The notes under the pieces: generated by a model
Databases searched by the model: none
What the model was told of the DNA's origin: nothing
What the model saw: only the letters and a program-made list of their open reading frames with translations
Shown: positions 53,366-63,820 of the stretch, one piece after another
How the letters are laid out: each line of letters starts with the position of its first letter
How positions within the stretch are numbered: position 1 is the stretch's first letter
Made by a program: the position numbers and the translations under genes
Assembly: GCA_001692895.1 (NCBI GenBank)
Contig: KV748195.1
Span: forward strand, 1 to 64,000
Reading direction: 5' to 3'
DNA length: 64,000 nt
Origin: Cenococcum geophilum 1.58
Lineage: Eukaryota; Ascomycota; Dothideomycetes; Gloniales; Gloniaceae

Positions 53366-54678
53366 CTAGTCCGCACTAAAACCGTTCTCTAAACTGCTAT
53401 TAAAATCATCCTCAAAACTATCCTCGGAACTTTTTATATCATAGCTATTAAAGCTCTCGTCCCTAATATTATCCCTATTAGTTATATAAGGGGATATTAT
53501 ATAGCTACGGTTCGTAGATAGTATGATGATTATTATTACTTATTATCCTATATAATTAGGAACGGTGAGAAACTTAAGGCTCCTTACTACGCTAGTGCCG
53601 CGGCGGCATGTAATGGCAGATTGCCTTACGTAACGGCAACTTACCTCGTGTGGTGGCAATTTACCTCACTCCTAACAATCCCCATTATTAATACCATCTA
53701 AGTCCTTATTTATTTCACTTTTGGATTCTATATTAGGAGTATTAACTTTAGAATCTTCTTTATTTTTCTCGCTATATATAAGCTTCTTAAGGTCTAAGGT
53801 TATATATATAATTCTGTGTATCGCTGCATCAATAATAGAGACGTAGTGATAATTACGATTAAGAAAATCTCCTGGACACTAGAATCTCCTAAGTTTCTTA
53901 TAGATATCTCTTAATATGTTACTTTTAGATAGAGGCCACAGTCTAATTCGACGAAGTTCTATTAAGTAGGCTATTTCTTTATTTAATACTATATGACTAT
54001 AATGGTCAGACAAAATAGCAGCAATCTGTGAACGAGTTTCCGCTATTTTCTATAATATAATTGCCGGAAATAATATTAGACTTCTGTAAAAGAAGGGTAG
54101 GGAAACCTACTAAGTAGTAGGTTACTTTCCTCTATTCCTTTAACCCTAGTAAAACTAAAGTGCCTATGACGGTAAAGGATGGCATATTGTATAAGAGTGC
54201 TGCGCCTTAAAGGTAGGCCTAGATTTTCTGCTATTTTAATAAGCTTATAGAGGTCGCTCGCTTCTATAATATAAAGTATTTAGTTATAGAAGCGGAGGAC
54301 GGCTTCTTAGTATATATTAGAGCGTCTAGAGAACTTATACTTCTTAATTAACGCTATAAGCTTTAATAGTACATCGATTAATATTAAGGATTGGGTTAGG
54401 CGGACTCTATAAACAGATTTATAAATTAGATATATTGTATCCGGGTTGTCTAATAAGTCCAACTCTATTGGTTTTAGACCTATAAGCATTTCCGCAAAAA
54501 CCGAAGAGCTAGCTGCTAACCTATTTGATGATACTAAAAGTCTTAATAATACGGGATTACCAATATAAAGTGTGGTGTTACCCTTTATATTAACTAAAGT
54601 GACTTCTAGTTATTTATATTGTAAGTTTAAGCAAGGCATAATTATTATAAATAAATTTCTAGAGTGTATGGAAGACAT
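53366..54678 (-). pseudogene. BTB/POZ-domain protein relic with a solo LTR in its tail
   Basis: ATG at 54678-54676. The minus strand reads LEVTLVNIKGNTTLYIGNPV, LLRLLVSSNRLAASSSVFAE, MLIGLKPIELDLLDNPDTIY, LIYKSVYRVRLTQSLILIDV and LLKLIALIKKYKFSRRSNIY, a typical fungal BTB domain (hydrophobic core, 'VSS.RLA..S.VF..ML', 'ELPLPDDPDA...', 'A.L.DKY.C'), then an extension (AENLGLPLRRSTLIQYAILY, HRHFSFTRVKGIEESNLLLS) and an acidic Ser/Asn-rich tail to a stop at 53368-53366. BTB domains dimerise and often bind cullin-3. Stops are Gln/Trp type. A 202-bp solo LTR of the Copia family sits in the acidic tail. Confidence 0.7.
53476..53677 (-). mobile_element. solo LTR of the Copia family (ATCCC target duplication)
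   Basis: It matches the LTRs at 11301-11501 and 17075-17275, including the GGCAA-type tandem units, and ends CCTAACA, which supports CCAACA as the original terminus. Its start is TATTAG for TGTTGG. Flanked by ATCCC at 53471-53475 and 53678-53682. A fossil left by recombination between two LTRs. Confidence 0.9.
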
Positions 54679-54689
54679 TTAAACTACCG

Positions 54690-55071
54690 ATATATTTCTA
54701 AAAAATTAATCTATATCCGTTAAGATTGCGGTCTTATTAAAAGAAGTACTAGCCTTAAAATCTCTCTTATAGCCTTTTCCTACCCTTAATTTTCCCAGAT
54801 AGTGAGTAGTGGATATCTGTTTATAACTCTAGAATTTTCAAAATACTATTTATTAGCCTCGTGCTTTCTATATAAGTAAAACTCACTTTATAGTTATTTT
54901 AGGCCGTTTTATTAGAAACTTTCTCTTTACTGCTAGTAGAGTGTCTAAAGTTAATTTTAATTCAGCACTTGTTTTAGCGCGTGCGATAATAACAACATTA
55001 CTTATATATAAGGCAATAGATAGAAATGCTGCGACTATATTAGTTGTGCCCTTTTTGGGATATGGCTGCAA
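54690..55071 (-). pseudogene. unrecognised coding trace upstream of the BTB relic
   Basis: The minus strand is open from 55071: MQPYPKKGTTNIVAAFLSIA, LYISNVVIIARAKTSAELKL and TLDTLLAVKRKFLIKRPKIT; past the first stop the same frame goes on with GKLRVGKGYKRDFKASTSF. It ends 12 bp before the BTB start codon on the same strand. It could be the 5' part of a longer gene or a separate gene; no family recognised. Confidence 0.4.
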
Positions 55072-55316
55072 CTATACTTTGCCTAAAAGCTGATATAGTA
55101 CGCCATTTCAGATATAGACTCTAGTGACTGGTATACTAGATACTTCTCTATATTTCGGCGATAAAGCTAAATAAAGACAGCTGAGGTCGAAGCGAGTATA
55201 TCCTAGAAAACAAGACCACCTAAAAGTAAAGTTAAAATTCGCATTCTGTCCTTATTACATTTATATATCCTATAAGGATTATTTTAGCTTTAACTAAATA
55301 AACCGTTGCGCCGATT

Positions 55317-55350
55317 ACCTATAACCTATAACCTATAACCTATAACCTAC
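55317..55350 (+). repeat. 7-bp tandem repeat (CTATAAC)
   Basis: Four consecutive units of CTATAAC, flanked by partial units. Not the fungal telomere repeat (TTAGGG). Probably a simple microsatellite. Confidence 0.8.
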
Positions 55351-58321
55351 GACCTTACTATAGTCTATATCTCCACCATTACTACATTGTTAGTTCCCCT
55401 TATTATTGATTATCTATAACGCTAACCCACTAAGGTAGCTTACTTAAAGGTACTACCTATAGTACGCGTACTTGCTAAGCGGCTGCCGAGCTTAGATATA
55501 TCGACTATATAAGAGGCGATGATAAGACTATAGATATAGTTACATTACTAACTCCTAGCGTTTTATTAGGATCTATTTAGTTTTTTAAATAGATAATATA
55601 CTAATTAGGGAGTTCCTAAGGGCGAGCGCTTTAACTGTTATATAGAAAGCGCTATTCGCAAAAGGTTGGGACAATTAGGTACGGAAAATTTTGGTAACTA
55701 GTATTAATATTCTCTCTATAGCGGAGGTAAATGGAAATAATAGCTACTCTTTCGCAGTATACTAGTGGGATTGATTTGTGCTAATATACTAGGGTCCTTT
55801 ACCTCTAATGGCTATCCAAGCTCCAACTAAAACGACTTATTAGCTCGATTGTTGAGCTTAAGCTTCTTAAGCTTCTTAAGCTATGCAAAGAAATTGAGCG
55901 GCGAGACTGACTAGCTCCCTGCTTAAACGGGCTAAAGAGAGACCTATATTAACTAAGACGTATTCCGTTTAAAGCTATCTCTAAACTTTTTTGAGATATA
56001 GAACTATAAATAGAGGTTAGACGAGATGGTGGCTTTAGATATATATATATATTACTTTCCGTTCTCTCTTATTTAACCCTGGCCTAAGGGTTTACAGCGC
56101 TCCCAATTATATCTACGCCAATTAATATCGCAGGACGGACTATTGGCTGCTAATATATACTTGTTTAAGATTAGTGTACTAAGTGGCGCTAAGGATCTAT
56201 AAGGGTTGGAGTATAACTACGTACCCCAGATAAATGGGACAATGCCCTATTATAACGGATAGCTAGAGAGTTGTTAATTAATAATGCTACCCCGTACTAA
56301 ATAACACTAAAAATATTCAGCCAATATATCCGGGAGACTCCATTTATTAAATTTGTCACAGCCGCTTTTGTAATAGCGATAGGAATAAAGAGACTAACTA
56401 GATTAGATTGTAAGATAGTAGGGACCCTTATAGATTAAGGAAGTTTAATATTAAAAATAGCTAGTATAGGAAAAGCGATTAAGAATAGATCGGTTATAAT
56501 ATCCTAAGAGGTGGAAAGCTATAGTAGAGCCATTAAGATATAGATGCAGCCTAGTTAATAACAGTCAGATATTATTAGGGACATTAAGATTAAGAAGTAC
56601 CTAATATACACCCACTTATTAAAAATGGAACACTAATTATATAACTAATAAATGTGACAAGCACCAATAAAGCTATCGCTCTTTATGCATTTATAATAGA
56701 TTTAAGCCTCGCGGTTAATAGATAATAAGTAGCTAAGAAACTTGCTTTAACTACCTAAAGATAGATTAAAAGCAATATAGTTAAAACAAATTAGAACGTA
56801 AAGAGTGAGATAGAAGATAATTCCCTATCTAGCCCTCCGTGGAGTAAAAAGAAAATATTTAACGCTTTAATAGTAAGGATAATGCAATTAGAAAGAAACG
56901 TAAAAAGGGCGAAGAATGTAAAGAAGCTATTAAATAATAGTTTAGAGGGCGGAAGATATCGGACAACTATTTATATAGTAGAGGAACCGGCTACTATAAT
57001 AAAGAACGTCTAGATAATAGCAAGAAATGCTGTTTAACTAAACATTATCGTAAGAAAGGCTCTTTATAGTATAGAATACCTAGGAACCGCTGCTTATAAT
57101 ATAGAAGGGAAAGCTTTTAGCGTATGGACCTCCAGTTAAGGCTAAGGCTACCGTTTTACCTCTAGCAGCTATCTATTTATCCCTTTAGGGCGGCTATACT
57201 TCTATTTTAGGACCCGCTTCTAAAACTATCTAGATTACTAGCCCTTATAATAAGCGTTAAGCCTTACCTATCTATAGCCTATTAGGCAGTTACTGAGGCG
57301 TAAACCATCTCGCTTTTTTAATCCCTCTCTGGTGGGGCGCTAGCGAATATCTTTATATTCCCCCTTATTCTTAGTCCACTATAGAAATATTAATGGGGAT
57401 AACCGGGATAAGAAATAATGGAAAGATATTACTAAGAACCTACTACGGCAATTAGGAGAAATTAAGCCACTTAAACGGCTTTAAGTGGTTGCTATAGATA
57501 GGAGAGGAGTTTAATACGCAGAGGCTATATTCCTAGGAGCTTAAGAAGGTTGCAGAAGCGGACGGAGGAGAGCGCTATTCGCATTTAATAAACCCTCCGA
57601 ATCGTTTATGCAGGCGCCGCCACTCTTATATTTTATGCATAACCCCACATCCCCCTTTTATATACGTTTATATCTAGTGATAGCAATAATTAGTTAGTTA
57701 TAATTATGTTATATAGGCTCTATAAAACGTGGTAGAGCCTAGGAACCTAGCAGCTACTATTAATATTTTATTAGGATTATGCTAATAGGCTATTAGAGTA
57801 ACGTAAAGACGTATATACAGCAGCGCATCGCGGGCGCTATAACGTGGTGGTGATAGGAAAAAATTTCTTACTGGGAGGGTAAGCTCTAGCGGAGACTTAA
57901 GAATATAGCTACTACGTCTCGATATACGTTTCGAGCTATTAAACTCTACCTCTGGTAAACCCTTTCCTCTTATATAGCATAACTACTTATACGCGTAATC
58001 GATCCATATACACCTTGTAGGTGGGAGGCTTTTTGGCTAAAAGATATAGTAGGGGACCTAGGTTAGGGCCCTAGGATAAGATATATAGTTTATCCCGCTA
58101 TTCCTTTAGGGTGGAAGGTTAGGTTATATAGGAATGGATTATACTACAAATAGGGGGACTATAGGCGGTGTGTGTACACGTATATAGAAGGAAGGGTAGG
58201 TATATAATATATATAGCAATCTATAAACGTATGGAGACGTTAACTAAGAAATAATAATAATAATAATGTTATATTATTAAAGCTTTGGGCGAAGGCTTAA
58301 GGTAGGTATATTATAGATAAC
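55351..58321 (+). other. long unrecognised coding traces, several frames
   Basis: Three plus-strand runs keep one frame with mainly Gln/Trp-type stops. Near 55640-55720: FNCYIESAIRKRLGQLGTEN. At 55980-56350: YYFPFSLI.PWPKGLQRSQL and ISQDGLLAANIYLFKISVLS. At 56500-57300: RGTGYYNKERLDNSKKC and YPFRAAILLFQDPLLKLSRL. From 57540 another frame reads KVAEADGGERYSHLINPPNR, then SSSGDLRI and CRWEAFWLKDIVGDLG. None could be matched to a family, and it is not clear how many genes are present. No repeat from elsewhere in the window was noticed. Confidence 0.3.
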
Positions 58322-58556
58322 TATTAACCTAAATTAGGTGTCTACTACCCCGACTTAGCTACTTACCTATTAACTTAGTTACCTACCCCGTCTTAACTTA
58401 GATACCTACTCCTTATTTCTATTACTACCCCTTATCCTCCTTCTCTTTCCTTTCCTATACCTTTCCTTATATATATATAGAGGTCTTAAAACCATATTTT
58501 AATAGATAGAGTCCTTATTCTTTTTTTATAATTAGTGCATAGATATCTAATTAACA
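58322..58556 (-). mobile_element. solo LTR, family D (ATAAC target duplication)
   Basis: 235-bp fossil in minus orientation, TATTAACCTAAATTAGG at its left and ATCTAATTAACA at its right, flanked by ATAAC at 58317-58321 and 58557-58561. Confidence 0.9.
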
Positions 58557-58561
58557 ATAAC

Positions 58562-59489
58562 ACCACGTATAAGCTTTAAGCTGCTACTATTAATTCACCC
58601 ACCTACTTAAGCGTTCGCTTCTTCACCTTATATATATATATATAGCTTATACCCTTCTTCTTATAAGTACGTACCTTTGCTAGTTAGACCGTAGGCTTAT
58701 AAGCTTAGGGTTATTTTTCCTACCTTTTTATAGTAAAAACTGCTTATAAAAAGCAGGAAACAAGCCCGCCATTTTCAGGCCCCTAAGCCGTAGCTACTAA
58801 TAAAAAAATTAACTAAATATTAATTACTATTCCGGTATATTACTAGTGCTAATACCAAATATTATAAACACTAGCTTCCGGTTATATCTACTTTACTAGC
58901 TAAAATTACGCTTAAAGAATGTGGGCTAAATTAAAGTTTTATTGTGGGAGGTATCAGAAGATCCGAAATGCTAATATACGCCGTAGCCTTCTCTACTTAG
59001 TTTAAGTTTACTAATCCTCTATAGATTAATAATGCTGCTTCTTTAAAGCAAGTGCTTTATATAATTACAAAATTAGAAATTTACAGATTAACCTTCGTAT
59101 TTAGCGTTACCAGCACTATTGACTGCAATAATTCTATTATCCTCCTATTGGAATTTACCAAGGTATAAGACAAGTAAACTTTAAGGTTGTTAAAGTAGAC
59201 CCCTTAGAGTATGGTATCGTTACGTAAGATACTATTATTTATTATAAAGGCGAGCCGATTTAGGATTAAGTCAGTTTTTTAAGCTTTAGAGGATTTGGTT
59301 TAATATGCTACTATAAGCAGCCCCTCTTAAAAAAGCTAGCTTATCGACGTATTAGTATAAAAGGGGGCTACGGCCCTACTCTCCTCTATCTAAGAAATAG
59401 CGGAATTCTACTCGTTAAGCACTATTCGCGCTTTTAGGAGCATTTTGGGAATAGAAAAACTGTAAAGAAAAATTCTAAGTTATATATCT
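58562..59489. other. no gene recognised
   Basis: It includes a TA-repeat run near 58630-58645. Weak plus-strand open stretches are present from about 59150 (KVVKVDPLEYGIVT) and may belong to the following gene trace. Confidence 0.3.
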
Positions 59490-60720
59490 ATAGTTAATCT
59501 AACAGACTGGCCTAGACTAGGTCGTGATTTAAATAATTTGGCATTAAAACATTTAAATAACCCTAATTTATTTTTACGTAAAATATTCGTCAATTACTTA
59601 AAAATGGAAAGTTTATTATTATATGGTAATTTATCTCTCTAGGGACCGTTACTAGATAAATATACAAGAATATAGCATCTAGATATCGAAGGCACTAATT
59701 TATATATATTTATGTTTAGGCAGAGTATATCGCTCCTAAATTTTAATGCTACATTCCATTTATTACTTTGCAGTAAAGGATATAGTTAGCCGCTTTGGGA
59801 TTGGTCCTAAAACACTTAGCGGCAGTACTAAAATATAGAAATCCGAACTTATAATGGACTTATATTATATAATATGCCCTATTTTTATATATAGATAAGA
59901 GTACGAGTAAACATCCTCTTCTATAACGATAGTCTTAGTATTAGTACTTAGAACTATATACTAGGAATATGCATATATACCCCTAAATTTACTATTATCG
60001 CGAATAAAGACTTGGATCAAGCGTTAGAGGTAAAAACTATATAGTTTTATAGTTTCTTTTCCCTTCTATACCGCGATCTTATAGCTAAGGTGCCTCTAAA
60101 GTCTATTAAGGTAACAGGGCAAGAGCTATATAGAGTAATTAGGTGCAATCCTTCTATTTTAAATATAAGCTTTACAGCAATTAGGTAGGCTTATATCCTA
60201 TAAACTATAAACTTTTATACCCCCTTTTACTAGGTAGTTTATATTAATATAGAAAATTATAACAAACTCTTTACTATTAAACGTTTAAGCTTCGCCTCGG
60301 AAAAAATTAAAAGGGTTTTGCAAATAATCTAATACATTTTTATTAACTAGCCTAATAGGCAGGGACTCGCCCGAGCTAAAAAGTATATTGAGTATAATAT
60401 ATAGGATACTCTGTGTAAGTTCTAGTCGGATAATTTAGAAGGTATAGCTAAACTATATAGCCACCAATTTAGAAACATCGTCTACGCTAATCTTATTAAA
60501 TATTTTTCAAAAAATAGGTAAAGTAACTACTTACTTTTTCGGGCTAATAGGCTTTTAAAGCGCTTTATAGTCTAGGGATATTTTAGATAGCTATAACTAG
60601 GGCTTAGTATCCTTATTACTTGGGAATAAAAGAAGTAAACTAGGGTTTAGAAAGCTTATTCCTTAAAGGACTTAAGTGATTCTACAGCCCTACTTAATAT
60701 ACTTATTAACTTTTTTACGC
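59490..60720 (+). pseudogene. unrecognised gene relic, one frame over about 1.2 kb
   Basis: The plus strand keeps one frame for about 400 codons: LTDWPRLGRDLNNLALKHLN, NPNLFLRKIFVNYLKMESLL, GPLLDKYTRI, HLDIEGTNLYIFMFRQS, GICIYTPKFTIIANKDLDQA, YSFFSLLYRDLIAKVPLKSI, KVTGQELYRVIRCNPSILNI, KLFTIKRLSFASEKIKRVLQ and YLLFRANRLLKRFIV. Stops are nearly all TAG/TAA at likely Gln codons. There is no membrane segment or signal peptide. Family not recognised. It converges on the long minus-strand relic that ends near 60930. Confidence 0.5.
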
Positions 60721-60929
60721 ATTTCCCCATCCTTATCCTTTCCTACGTGCTGCTTGACTATTACAGCCTTAACAATATTTAATGCCTTCCTAGCCATTTT
60801 ATTAGAGTTAAGAAAACACCCATACTTAGCTTTAATAAGATTAACAGTTAGAGTTAAAGGGAGTAAACTTAGACCTCTCTTATATGTTGCTGTTTCTCTA
60901 TAAGTTAGTTACTTTTATTTTTTAGCTTA

Positions 60930-63060
60930 ACTCTATACTTTTATTTTAGCTAGTAAGCACACTTCGTATTTAAAGCTTTGGTAATAATAGAATTTTGTAT
61001 ATCGGCTCTTAGTAGTTAAGAGGTAGCTTAAGGTCTTTTGCCCTTCTAAGAAATCGTATATAAAGGAAATTTTCTAAATATTAACTTGTTTTAACGGAGT
61101 TAAACTAGGCTAACTGCCCTAAAGAGAATGTTTAAGATATTTTAATACATTTAAAAAAACCTACCTTATAAATATACTATAAAGCGCGCAAACAAATTTC
61201 GGGGGAGAGGTTATGCGGTCTGCGTATAAACACTTTAAAAATAGCTTTACTATCTAGACTAGCGGTAAAAGTAGTAGATAAGACTGCCTATATATATAAC
61301 AACTCTTTAGCGACATCTAAGGATTTCGGCTGCTGCAATAAGCTAATAGCAGTCTTACTACGTATGTTTCTCCGGGCACTGTTTATATATCTAAATAGGC
61401 GGGCCACCTTACGCTAGCAATTATCCGCACTATTATTCTTTATCCTCTTTTTAGGGCTAGAGAGATAAATACCTATCTGTTATACTATAGCGTCTGTCTG
61501 TAGTATAACCTTATATCGCTTAACTAACGCTTTTAGATAACGCAATCGTAACTCTTAAGGCTTTATGTTTTGTAATAGCGTCCTAATAATAAGATTCTTG
61601 GCGCGGAGAATGGTATATACGCTACAGTTAGTCCTATTTACTTTGATGCCATCTAAATAGAGCTTGATTTAATTAGCGGATCTATAAAGCTAGAGAGTAT
61701 AGCTACTTATAGAGATTCCGCTATAGGACTATTTTTTATGCGATCCTTATAGCCCCTTATTAATTATATATCCAAGATTATCCGCCTAAATATTATTAAT
61801 TAGGTAGCATCCATTATAAGTTATTATATGCTTTTTATTAATATTAGCAATAATTATTATAAAATAATCTAGATCCTTTGCCCTTAATATATCCTAGTTA
61901 ATGCAATAAGGGACTGCTAGAAAGTTAGGCTTTAGTATATTAAATTGTATTATTATATCTTAACAACTATTTTCTACGAGATCTTTCTCAATTTTAAGGA
62001 CTTGGATAGATTTAGGAAGTAACTTATAAAGAATTCTATAGATAAGCCTTCCTATAAGCCATAAATCTATACTAAATAATAGTAGCATAGGATTTAGTAA
62101 ATATTTAATGTCTTTCGAAGTCTAGTATATTCCTACTCTTTCCTATAAAAGATAAAAACCTAGGCCTACGCGATAAGCTATATTAATATAGCGGTTAAAC
62201 TCATTATAAGGATTTTTTAGGATCTCTGTTCTAGGTCTAATAGGCAGTGTTATATATTCTTTATTATCTTTATCATCTTCATCATTATTATCATTATTAT
62301 CATTATCGTTGTTTATTATCGTGGTATCACCATTATTATTTATTACTATAGTATCATATCCATTTTCGTCATTATTTATTATTATAGTATTATATTTATC
62401 TCTATTATTTTTTTTTCTTATAGTGTTAGGTTTAATATATATAGAAAAAGTTTAGTAAAGAATCTCTCTGGGTTATTAAAAGAACCGTTTATATTATAGT
62501 TTAGATAACTTTTACTTAGTCCTTCTAGTACCGTTATACCTATTTCCTCCGGTTTAAAAAAAGAACTTAAACTATTTTCTTATTCCAAATCTATACTGTC
62601 TAAGCTATTAGTAAGCGACGGTATATTAAATAATACATCTTATAAATCTAGCTTAGTTATATTCGTAACATCGGCTAGCAAGGGGGCCTTTATTATTTAG
62701 TGGGTTATATTAGCAAACAGCGGTATCTAGTTAAACTCGGATTCATTTCTACTAAACTCTTCCTCCCCTTCTCCTCTTCCTTCTCCTCCCTCTCCTCCCT
62801 CTCCCTCTTCCTCTTCCTCTTCCTCTTCCTCTTCCTCTTCCTCTTCCTCTTCCTCTTCCTCTTCCTCTTTTTGTTCTACGGCTTCTCTCTCTAGTGCTAT
62901 TTTTTCAGCTCTTTCTTTCTGTATAGACGTTGCTTTTCTAGTTATCTTAAGTCTCACTAAGGGATTTAGCCGCTCTTTAATTATATTTACCTATAGTTTA
63001 AGTGCGCTTCGTAGCCTTTTTAGGGTATTAGTATTATATACTTAGTCCCTATTTACCTAG
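60930..63060 (-). pseudogene. unrecognised gene relic of about 700 codons with poly-Glu and Asn/Asp tracts
   Basis: The minus strand holds one frame without any indel for about 2.1 kb. N-terminal part: a basic helix-like stretch (LKRLRSALKL, RLKITRKATSIQKERAEKIA), then a run of about 20 Glu encoded by a GAGGAA-type microsatellite (62811-62869) and Glu/Gly. Middle: an Asn/Asp tract encoded by ATT/ATC repeats (about 62270-62400). C-terminal 400 codons: YRVGLGFYLL, LWLIGRLIYRILYKLLPKSI, ITYNGCYLINNI, SYSGISISSYTL, LYLDGIKVNRTNCSVYTILR, SKTAISLLQQPKSLDVAKEL and FTASLDSKAIFKVFIRRPHN. More than 20 stops, all Gln/Arg/Trp-explicable. No family recognised. There is no ATG at the upstream edge, so the start may lie beyond 63060. 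Confidence 0.55.
62811..62869 (+). repeat. CTCTTC hexanucleotide microsatellite
   Basis: About ten near-perfect CTCTTC units; on the coding (minus) strand this is GAAGAG, giving Glu-Glu. It lies inside the long minus-strand relic. The plus-strand Leu/Phe frame across it is an artefact. Confidence 0.9.
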
Positions 63061-63169
63061 ATTTATAAATAGTCTTATATAAGATATAGGGCTATATTAA
63101 TATTATTTCTAGTATATTATCGCGTTATAGGCATATTAAACGTAAAGAGGAAAAGCGATTAAATAATAG

Positions 63170-63820
63170 CGCTGTCTACTTGCGATAAGTGTAACTAGCG
63201 CCTATTTTAGGTTAGCATAAACATAATAAAACATTTCTCGCAGTTTATTACTCGCGCTTATCTATAGGACTTATATCTCGCAATTTTTCACAGGCACCAT
63301 TTTTATAACATGGCCATTTTTTAGGGTCCTTAAAAATATAAGGGTATAAAATTGTAAGAGTACATATATTAGATCCCGCCGCGCTTACGATTAATATCAC
63401 AAGCACTCCGTGTCTTTTTGGCCAAATGGCGACGTTGGGGCGGGAAACGTTATAATTGTGCTTGCGAACTTACTGGGGCCAGGTGTTATAGGTTTAATCC
63501 CCATCGGTCACTTCGCTCTGGTACAGTCTAACGCGCATCCATGCAATAAGGCGTTAGTGAAGATTCCGATCGCTTACGTTACTAGGGACTCCTAATATAT
63601 GGTGCGACTCTTTGTATACGGACCCCCTACGGCTTGGCGTTTGAGGACGAACGCGCAGAGGGGAGGGCAATTGTAAGAGTATATATATTAGATCCCGCCG
63701 CGCTTACGATCAATATCGCAAGTACTCCGTGTCTTTTTAGCCGAATGGCGACGTTGGGGCGGGAAACGTTACAAAAATATTATAGGTAACTTAATACTAT
63801 TTCTAAAACTAGTATAACCT
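63170..63820 (+). repeat. dispersed repeat G, copy 3, split by a TRIM
   Basis: It shares GTCTACTT, AACTAGCGCCTATTTTAGGT, TTTTTCACAG and the AAAATATAAGG-like text with copy 2 at 30745-31020. After the TRIM insertion (63353-63773) the repeat resumes as ATATTATAGGTAACTTAATA, matching ATATTATGGATATTGATATT of copy 2. Confidence 0.55.
63353..63773 (+). mobile_element. TRIM-type miniature LTR retrotransposon fossil (421 bp)
   Basis: Two 102-bp direct repeats, 63353-63454 and 63672-63773, begin TGTAAGAGTA and end CGTTATA/CGTTACA (inverted ends TGTAA/TTACA). They enclose a 217-bp non-coding interior. AAAAT is duplicated at 63348-63352 and 63774-63778. A polypurine tract, AGAGGGGAGGG, lies just before the right repeat, which sets plus orientation. 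A primer site could not be assigned. The repeats differ at about 7 sites, all C/T or G/A. The interior is clearly richer in GC and CpG than its surroundings. No gag or pol; the 61-codon open frame across the left repeat is not a gene. It looks structurally whole. Confidence 0.85.

Noticed and set aside
55317-55350. Possible telomere-like repeat
   Set aside because: The unit is CTATAAC, not TTAGGG, and there are only four copies, far from a sequence end.
60676-60903. 75-codon hydrophobic plus-strand open frame
   Set aside because: Low-complexity Leu/Ile text between two convergent relics, without a family match; probably chance. It may overlap the very end of either relic.
62700-62894. Leu/Phe-rich plus-strand open frame
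   Set aside because: It reads through the CTCTTC microsatellite; the other strand carries the longer single-frame relic with Glu in this place.
59490-63060. Starship captain (DUF3435) or telomere-linked helicase
   Set aside because: Considered for the two long unrecognised relics because both are common in such regions, but no tyrosine-recombinase or helicase motif could be read.
63410-63595. 61-codon open frame in GC-richer sequence
   Set aside because: It spans the left repeat and interior of the TRIM element and resembles no protein; such elements are non-coding.
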